Positions 58,643-64,000 of a stretch of 64,000 nucleotides of DNA are shown here, piece after piece. The translations under genes were made by a program, and so were the position numbers. Numbering within the stretch: the stretch's first letter is position 1; each line of letters starts with the position of its first letter. Source of the DNA: Blautia hominis (GTDB taxonomy: Bacteria; Bacillota; Clostridia; Lachnospirales; Lachnospiraceae); the NCBI GenBank assembly GCA_002270465.1, contig NQOF01000001.1:374501-438500 (forward strand). Reading direction: 5' to 3'. Under the pieces are notes generated by a model. That model was not told the origin of the DNA, made no database searches, and saw only the letters and a program-made list of their open reading frames with translations.

Positions 58643-60319
58643 TTAATTCCAGGTCCACTCTGCAAGATTGGCAACCAGAGGCCATGCTGCGCCGTGGGCA
58701 TGAATCCTCTGTTTTCCTATATCCAATCCGTCTTTCACATAATAAAGATGGGACATATTCACATAGAATGCCCAGGGTGCTTCCCCTCTCATGGAAGTAC
58801 CTGTCTCCCCATCCCACTGAGCCTTCTGCCACCACTGGTAAGAATCTTCTATGTTAATGGAGTTCATGGCCTGATCCAAGTATTCATCCGTCTTTTCACT
58901 GGTATAAAACTCAGGATTATAAAAATCGGTCTTACCTGCATTGCTGCTGTGATACAACATGTAGGAGGTCATGGGACTATCAGAACCCCATCCCATTATC
59001 ATGGGTTCCGAGAACATTCTCTTTACTGTATCGTCTGCACTGACACCTTCCACGGTAATGTCAAATCCCATATTTTCCTTTGCCTGGTTTGCTACGGACA
59101 TGGCAACCGCCTGACGCATGGAGTCTCCTGCAAAATACATTAAGTTAAAAGCCAGCTTTGTGCCGTCTTTTTCCCGGATCCCGTCTCCATCCTCATCTTT
59201 CCATCCCGCTTCATCCAAAAGCTGCTTTGCCTGATCCACATCGGTATCAATAACTGTTTCTTCATTCCACCAGGGCATACCATCGCATTCGGTATAGGCC
59301 GGTTTCGCAAAACCGTTCAGCGCTTCTGTAATGATTTTTTCCCTGTCAATGCCGTAAGCCAAAGCCTTTCTGACATTGACATCTGAGGTAATGTTGTTTC
59401 CGATCTTGTAGCCGTCCTCTGTTGTTTTTCCTTCGTCAGGAACTGTGGGCAAAGTGATACCTCTGTTATCTACAGACTCCACTTCCTCCACATGCATGCC
59501 CTCGATCTCATTGGTGGCAATCGTGGCGGAAGTCAGCGCAATATCCACATCCCCGGCTTTGGCGGATACGAATCTGGCATCCTCCTCCTGGATCAAAAAT
59601 ACTGCCTTCTTGATGGCAGGCTGTTCTCCGTAATAGTTCTCGTTGGCTTCCATGATGAACTGCTGCCCTTTGTCCCACTGGGTCAGCTTGTATGGGCCGG
59701 AACCGATGGTTTCTTCTGCGGACAGCCCGAATTTGTCGCTGTAGGATTTCTCAGGGACAATCCCAATCTGGGCTATGGTATAGATAAAAGTCACGCAAGG
59801 TTTGTTCAGCTTAAATTCCACGGTAGTGTCATCCTTTGCCGTACAGCTCTCCAGCATGGTAAGATCCATGTAGGTTGCCTTCTCTTTTGTCGTGTTGAAG
59901 GTGAACGCCACATCTGATGCCTTCAGCGGTTCTTTGTTTGAGAACACCACATCATCCCTGACTTTGAAAGTCCATGTCAGGGCATCTTCACTTACATGGT
60001 ACTCCGTTGCCAGATCGTTCTCCAGCTTATCATCCCCGTTTACTTTCACTAAAGAGGAATACAGCGGGGAACCTGTATAACCAAACCCCGTACATGGGTC
60101 CCAACTATCTGCATCGTTGGAAAATCCGATAGTAACTTCATCCTTCCCCCCAGTCTCCTCCTGCGGTTCTTCTGCTGCGTCCGCTTTAGAGGATGTATCC
60201 TCTTTCTGCTCTGTTTCTTTTGCTGAGTCGGTACCGGAATCCCCCGCGTTTCCACAGCCTGCCAGCATGGACATAGTCATTGCCAGACAGCAGAGGACTG
60301 CTGCAATCTTTCTCTTCAT
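58643..60319 (-). CDS. Nik/Opp-type substrate-binding lipoprotein
   Basis: Lipoprotein of 558 aa. Lipobox MLAGC (Cys about 22) after a 21-residue signal; a linker rich in Glu, Asp and Ser (residues about 25-60); then a class II SBP5 domain (ADSWDPCTGFGYTGSPLYSSLVKVNG ... DVNVRKALAYGIDREKIITEALNG ... AHGAAWPLVANLAEWTW). Family binds nickel chelates, peptides or metallophores. First gene of the importer operon; the promoter lies in R2. Confidence 0.87.
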   Translation of the reverse strand: MKRKIAAVLCCLAMTMSMLAGCGNAGDSGTDSAKETEQKEDTSSKADAAEEPQEETGGKDEVTIGFSNDADSWDPCTGFGYTGSPLYSSLVKVNGDDKLENDLATEYHVSEDALTWTFKVRDDVVFSNKEPLKASDVAFTFNTTKEKATYMDLTMLESCTAKDDTTVEFKLNKPCVTFIYTIAQIGIVPEKSYSDKFGLSAEETIGSGPYKLTQWDKGQQFIMEANENYYGEQPAIKKAVFLIQEEDARFVSAKAGDVDIALTSATIATNEIEGMHVEEVESVDNRGITLPTVPDEGKTTEDGYKIGNNITSDVNVRKALAYGIDREKIITEALNGFAKPAYTECDGMPWWNEETVIDTDVDQAKQLLDEAGWKDEDGDGIREKDGTKLAFNLMYFAGDSMRQAVAMSVANQAKENMGFDITVEGVSADDTVKRMFSEPMIMGWGSDSPMTSYMLYHSSNAGKTDFYNPEFYTSEKTDEYLDQAMNSINIEDSYQWWQKAQWDGETGTSMRGEAPWAFYVNMSHLYYVKDGLDIGKQRIHAHGAAWPLVANLAEWTWN

Positions 60320-60396
60320 ACGTTCTGCTCCTTTTCCTGTTAGATATCTTTTGTCTGTCCGGAAATATTCCCCTTCCTCCGGGCTGTCATGAATGG

Positions 60397-60425
60397 AGTA
60401 TAGCAGAGGGAAAAATGGCCCGCAA
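60397..60425 (-). promoter_or_regulatory. Promoter of the Nik/Opp importer operon
   Basis: TTGCGG (60420-60425) - 17 bp - TATACT (60397-60402) on the minus strand; transcription starts about 75 bp upstream of the lipoprotein gene. The -35 lies in the conserved end of R2, next to a CCCCGGGGG tract. Confidence 0.65.
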
Positions 60426-60541
60426 GCCGCCCCCGGGGTTTTAAAAGAAAGGTTTTTCAAAAGAAAAAAAGCCCGTAACCGGCGGTATTTATGCCAATTA
60501 CAGACTTTAGTCCCTTCTGTTTTAACCCCATCCCGGGGTTC
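60419..60541 (-). repeat. 123-bp intergenic element R2
   Basis: Second copy of the element at 54066-54188, of the same length. It fills the space between the stop of the Cys-tailed protein gene and the importer promoter. Ends: AACCCCGGGATGGGGTT (inverted C4/G4 tract) and AACCCCGGGGGCGG next to the -35. The central ~90 bp is only partly conserved. Confidence 0.65.
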
Positions 60542-61376
60542 AGTCTTCGCCCTGGGCCAGCTCTTTATAATAGCAGCCAACATGACGCTGGCAGTGTCTG
60601 CATCCCCCTACACAGGTAAACAGACTGTCCTCACATGCGGATACCCCTGCCCCCTTCAGTCCAAGACAGAGGTCCCATGCCTGCTGGATGGCTGCCTCCT
60701 CCCCATGGAGCACAAAAGTCCGGGTTCCGTCACCGGTACCGAATCCGCTGCCGGCTATCACCACTGCCTCCACCCCGAAGAGGATCTCAAATGCTTTCAG
60801 TTCCGTGATGACAGGGCCATAAATATTGTACAGTCCGATGGCTGCCCCCATGGATAGATCAATACCTGCTCTGCCGCTGTGGGCCTGGGCAGCCCCCAAA
60901 TCAGGGATCAATTTATTGATGCCCGCCAGGATCAGCATGGGAACCCCCTGCATATACGCACTGTGAAGCGCGTATCCCCTGCTGCCTCCCCCAAGAGCCG
61001 CAAAAGCCAGTGCTGCTCTTCCCATGGGGTCAATGGCATTTGCCCCCACAATAACCAAGTCTTTGTCATTCAGGGTTTCTGCCACCTTCTGGATACTGCT
61101 GTCCACATTCTGTCCTTTCCCCTGATCCACCAGCAGATTATGGGGAGCCTTAGCCTTTTTCAGGGCAGTTCTGGCACCGCTGGCATCAATTCTGCCTGAT
61201 ATGCGGAGAGGCCCCAGACCCAGCTCCTCCGAGAGAGCCGACACGGTAGTTCCGCCGCATAAAAGAATTTTATGTTTCTCTAAGCGCCCCTGTATCTCCG
61301 GCATCCTCACTGCCGCTTTTGCGATCAGACGCTTTCCTTCATTTCCGGTCAATGTAACCTGTACTTTTTTCGCCAT
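60540..61376 (-). CDS. Unrecognised protein with C-terminal Cys cluster, importer-linked
   Basis: Protein of 278 aa from the ATG behind GGGAGGATAAGA. Residues about 20-230 read like an ISOCOT/LUD-type Rossmann-like fold (KHKILLCGGTTVSALSEELG, then KDLVIVGANAIDPMGRAALAFAALGGGSRGYA, then AVVIAGSGFGTGDGT), and the last 35 residues hold ACEDSLFTCVGGCRHCQRHVGCYY with five Cys and two His that could bind metal. I do not recognise a named family. It sits between a Dpp-like permease and the CstR-linked importer. Function unknown. Confidence 0.6.
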   Translation of the reverse strand: MAKKVQVTLTGNEGKRLIAKAAVRMPEIQGRLEKHKILLCGGTTVSALSEELGLGPLRISGRIDASGARTALKKAKAPHNLLVDQGKGQNVDSSIQKVAETLNDKDLVIVGANAIDPMGRAALAFAALGGGSRGYALHSAYMQGVPMLILAGINKLIPDLGAAQAHSGRAGIDLSMGAAIGLYNIYGPVITELKAFEILFGVEAVVIAGSGFGTGDGTRTFVLHGEEAAIQQAWDLCLGLKGAGVSACEDSLFTCVGGCRHCQRHVGCYYKELAQGED

Positions 61377-61432
61377 TCTTATCCTCCCAACTAACTGCGC
61401 GGACCTGCTGAAGTATTTTCTCCCGGCATGGT

Positions 61433-62266
61433 CTACATATTTCTTGTTCTGGGGTCCAGGTAATCGCGCAGCGCGTCTCCGATCAAATTCACCGCCACCA
61501 CGGTAACGGTAATGGCCAGACCCGGAATCAAAGCCAGATAGGAAGCTGTCCACACATAATTTCTCGCAGCGCTTAACATGGCCCCCCACTCAGGTGTAGG
61601 CGGCTGTGCTCCCAGCCCCAGAAAACTCAGTGTAGCGGCAAGCAGAATAGAGGAACCGATTCTGAGCGTAGCCTGAATAATAATAGGTCCGATGGAATTT
61701 GGCAGGAGATGCCGGAAAATGATCCGCAGATCCCCTGCCCCCGCTGAACGCACAGCCTCCACAAAACAGCTCTCCCGAAGCGACATGAACTGTGCTCTCA
61801 CAAGACGCGCGAACACTGGTATGGAGCTGATGCCAACTGCCACCATGGGTGTATATATTCCGGGTTCCATTACCATGACAATAGCCATCGCCAGCAAAAC
61901 ACTGGGGAACGCCAGCAGTATATCACAGACTGTCATGAGTATCTGATCTAAAAGGCCGCCGTAAAATCCGGCAAAGGCTCCCAGCAAAAGTCCCCCCGTA
62001 AGTCCCAAGATCACTGATATAAATCCTGCCAGAAGGGAATAATGTGCTCCTGTTACAATCCTGCTGAACACATCACGCCCAAAGTCATCCGTGCCGAACC
62101 AGTGCTCCCGGGAAGGGGGCATAAGTTTGATGGCGGTATTCTGCTCATAAGGAGACTGTACCAGAAAAGGCCCTGCAATACTCACAACGATCAGGAGCAG
62201 AAGAATGCACAACCCCACAACCGCACTGGGGTTTCTCAATATCTTACGAAATGTACTCACATCCAT
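61433..62266 (-). CDS. Dpp-like ABC permease C
   Basis: Permease of 277 aa. HWFGTDDFGRDVFSRIVTGAHYSLLAGF is the DppC/OppC start loop, and the EAA region LVRAQFMSLRESCFVEAVRSAGAGDLRIIFRHLLPNSIGPIII follows. Second importer in the cluster. ATP-binding proteins for it are not in the window, so it may use ATPases encoded upstream or those of the neighbouring importer. Confidence 0.87.
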   Translation of the reverse strand: MDVSTFRKILRNPSAVVGLCILLLLIVVSIAGPFLVQSPYEQNTAIKLMPPSREHWFGTDDFGRDVFSRIVTGAHYSLLAGFISVILGLTGGLLLGAFAGFYGGLLDQILMTVCDILLAFPSVLLAMAIVMVMEPGIYTPMVAVGISSIPVFARLVRAQFMSLRESCFVEAVRSAGAGDLRIIFRHLLPNSIGPIIIQATLRIGSSILLAATLSFLGLGAQPPTPEWGAMLSAARNYVWTASYLALIPGLAITVTVVAVNLIGDALRDYLDPRTRNM

Positions 62267-62275
62267 CCCTCCCTT

Positions 62276-63196
62276 CTAAGAATACCTGATACGGGGATCC
62301 AGCAGTGCATATACCAAATCCGTGATCAGATTAATGATTGTAAAAGTAGCCGCAAGAATCAAAATACCGCCCTGCACGATCTGCAGATCTCTGGTATTTA
62401 GCGCATCCACTATCATCCTGCCGATTCCCGGCCAGGAAAATACAGTTTCGGTCACCACCTGTCCTCCAAGCAGTACACCAAACTGAAGGCCAATGATAGT
62501 GACCACAGGCACAGCCGCATTTCTCAGTGCATGGACCCATATGATCTTCCCGCTTTTTACACCTTTTCCCTTAGCTGTCCTGATATAGTCCTGCCCTAAA
62601 ACCTCCAGCATACTTGTCCTGGTAAGTCTGGCTATATTGGCAGCCACACCCAGGCCCAGAGTCAGTGACGGCAGGACAAAGCTGGAAATCCCTTCTCTTC
62701 CATAGAAAGGGAACCAGTTATGGTTGACTGAAAATTCTATGATCAAAAGCAGCGCCAGCCAGAAAGAGGGCATGGATACGCCCAAAAAGGCCGCCACCAT
62801 GGCAATGGTATCCCCCGGCTTCCCCCTGTGAATGGCCGCAAAAATACCGATGGGAACGCCAAGCAGCACTGCCACGATCATACTGCATACCGCAAGCTGA
62901 AGGGTTGCCGGCCAAGCGGACTTCAGGATTTCCATGACCGGCTTGTTGGTCCTGTAGGAATATCCCAGATCACCGTGGAGCAGATTTCCCATGTAGCTGA
63001 CATACTGCTTTCCCAAGGGCTGGTCCAGTTCCATGGCACGCCGCAGGTTATCCACATCCTCCACGGTTGCCTGGGGCCCTGCCAGGGCCTCCGCGGTATC
63101 TCCCGGAATGGCATGGAGGAGCAGAAAGGCGCAAGTGGCTGCCCCTATCAACACAATGCATGTAAAAATAATTTTCTTTATTATATATTTCAGCAA
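62276..63196 (-). CDS. Dpp-like ABC permease B
   Basis: Permease of 306 aa. LKYIIKKIIFTCIVLIGAATCAFLLLHAIPGD start, HGDLGYSYRTNKPVMEILKSAWPATLQLAV, EAA loop MLEVLGQDYIRTAKGKGVKSGKIIWVHALRNAAVPVV. DppB/GsiC-like. Starts 51 bp after the binding protein stop. Confidence 0.87.
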   Translation of the reverse strand: MLKYIIKKIIFTCIVLIGAATCAFLLLHAIPGDTAEALAGPQATVEDVDNLRRAMELDQPLGKQYVSYMGNLLHGDLGYSYRTNKPVMEILKSAWPATLQLAVCSMIVAVLLGVPIGIFAAIHRGKPGDTIAMVAAFLGVSMPSFWLALLLIIEFSVNHNWFPFYGREGISSFVLPSLTLGLGVAANIARLTRTSMLEVLGQDYIRTAKGKGVKSGKIIWVHALRNAAVPVVTIIGLQFGVLLGGQVVTETVFSWPGIGRMIVDALNTRDLQIVQGGILILAATFTIINLITDLVYALLDPRIRYS

Positions 63197-63247
63197 ACAA
63201 CCGCCTCCTTGGCTTTTATGGCCTGCGGATTTCCGCAGGCCGGTACT

Positions 63248-64000
63248 CTACTGCTTTGTGACTTTTTCCAGCATAATATGTTCTGTGGGCAGCATCTCAA
63301 TCCCCGCTATATTGCTGCGGTAGGATAACGCCTGTTTTGGATAATACAAGAATGTCCAGGCAGCGTCCTCCATGATGGTCTTCTCCGCTTTTGCATACAT
63401 CTTTCTGCGGGCAGTTTCATCCACTTCAGTTTTGGCTGAATCCAAAAGCGTATCCACTTCCGGGTTATTATAAAAAGCTCTGTTGGAGTTTGGGGGGAAC
63501 TGCGTGGAGTGGAATACAGGATATAATCCCTGGTCAGCATCCCCTGTGGACGGACTCCATCCCAGCAGGACCATATCAAATTCCCCATTCTTCACTTCAG
63601 ACATCAGGGCCTGGAATTCCCATTGACGGATATTCACATGGATCCCGGCCTTCTCCCACTGTGCCTGCAGATTCTCGCTTACCTGTGTGTCCATAAGATA
63701 ACGTCCCACAGGCGTCCACAATTCCAGTTCAATCCCATCCGGATATCCGGCTTCTGCCAGCAGCTCTTTGGCCTTTTCCACATCACACTCGTACTTCATA
63801 CTGGAATCATATCCCCATGTATAAGGAGAGATGGGGGAGTCTGAAACAGTAGCCATGCCGCCCAGGATATCTTTGACGATCACATCTTTATCCACCGCGT
63901 AATTCATGGCCTGACGTACTTTTTCATCCCTAAGGACCCCTTTGCTGTTATTGAGAGCAACATACATGGTCATGACCGTATCACCCTTCTGGATCGTTAC
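63248..64000 (-). CDS. Dpp-like substrate-binding protein, N-terminus beyond window edge
   Basis: The last 250 residues of an SBP5 protein: NSKGVLRDEKVRQAMNYAVDKDVIVKDILGGMATVSDSPISPYTWGYDSSMKYECDVEKAKELLAEAGYPDGIELELWTPVGRY, then VLLGWSPSTGDADQGLYPVFHS and ALSYRSNIAGIEMLPTEH at the C-end. Resembles GsiB/DppA (dipeptide or glutathione) more than NikA. The frame is open to base 64000, so the start is outside. Confidence 0.9.
   Translation of the reverse strand, partial: VTIQKGDTVMTMYVALNNSKGVLRDEKVRQAMNYAVDKDVIVKDILGGMATVSDSPISPYTWGYDSSMKYECDVEKAKELLAEAGYPDGIELELWTPVGRYLMDTQVSENLQAQWEKAGIHVNIRQWEFQALMSEVKNGEFDMVLLGWSPSTGDADQGLYPVFHSTQFPPNSNRAFYNNPEVDTLLDSAKTEVDETARRKMYAKAEKTIMEDAAWTFLYYPKQALSYRSNIAGIEMLPTEHIMLEKVTKQ

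Overview
The window looks like chromosomal DNA of an anaerobic Firmicute, most likely a Lachnospiraceae (Blautia/Clostridium XIVa-like) gut bacterium. The evidence is a stand-alone group-B-type [FeFe] hydrogenase, ferredoxin-dependent 2-oxoacid oxidoreductases, many DUFs typical of Clostridia (DUF3793, DUF3786, DUF2804, DUF1648), strong AGGAGG ribosome sites and moderate GC. Almost all genes are on the minus strand. No rRNA, tRNA, CRISPR array or complete insertion sequence was recognised. The taxonomic call is inference from gene content only.

Layout, left to right. 1-4.5 kb: copper efflux (csoR-copA, copA cut by the window edge), a DUF2804 protein and a ZIP metal transporter. 4.6-6.2 kb: a putative iron-limitation operon (DUF2325, DUF3793, flavodoxin) preceded by AGTTAG-N6-CTAACT boxes. 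6.3-8.9 kb: an AraC/GyrI-type regulator, an MBL hydrolase and a DUF1648 membrane protein. 8.9-14.2 kb: an arabinose operon (araR-araB-araD plus a second FGGY kinase). 14.2-16.4 kb: a three-gene XRE / ImmA-IrrE peptidase / PIN-like module. 16.7-25.6 kb: a run of small housekeeping or accessory enzymes (NUDIX, GNAT, ICMT, radical SAM, ACT, VOC, HD, nucleotidyltransferase) with one decayed GNAT gene. 25.9-33 kb: the hydrogenase, then a siderophore-type ABC importer (fecBCDE-like) facing an AraC regulator; its promoter carries the same AGTTAG box as the flavodoxin operon, at the same distance from the -10. 33-41.7 kb: an APH(3')-like kinase, GNAT, NUDIX, Rpn-type nuclease, MerR/BtrH pair, alpha/beta hydrolase and MFS pump. 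42-43.5 kb: an ECF sigma factor, a membrane protein that is probably its anti-sigma, and a Cys-rich secreted protein apparently lacking a normal start codon.

43.6-54 kb: a catabolic island. An IclR regulator precedes an amino-acid-dehydrogenase-like gene, an MFS carrier, a four-subunit 2-oxoacid:ferredoxin oxidoreductase, an ADP-forming acyl-CoA synthetase and a BCCT carrier. Together these could turn an amino acid into 2-oxoacid, acyl-CoA, then acid plus ATP. Two homologous small-RNA-like elements (paired stem changes, CCUCCGC loop, terminator) lie at its two ends. 54-64 kb: a Nik/Opp-type ABC importer operon ending in a DJ-1-like protein without the usual Cys and a CstR-like regulator, behind a second Dpp-like importer with an unrecognised Cys-tailed protein. 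A 123-bp element with G/C-tract boxes and a promoter occurs twice, directly after the last gene of each of these two operons.

The most promising undescribed items are the paired small RNAs, the CstR-linked 123-bp element and its transporter operons, the shared AGTTAG regulon, the ECF/Cys-rich secreted protein unit and the XRE-ImmA-PIN module. All functional statements are read from sequence by eye; no database search was run.
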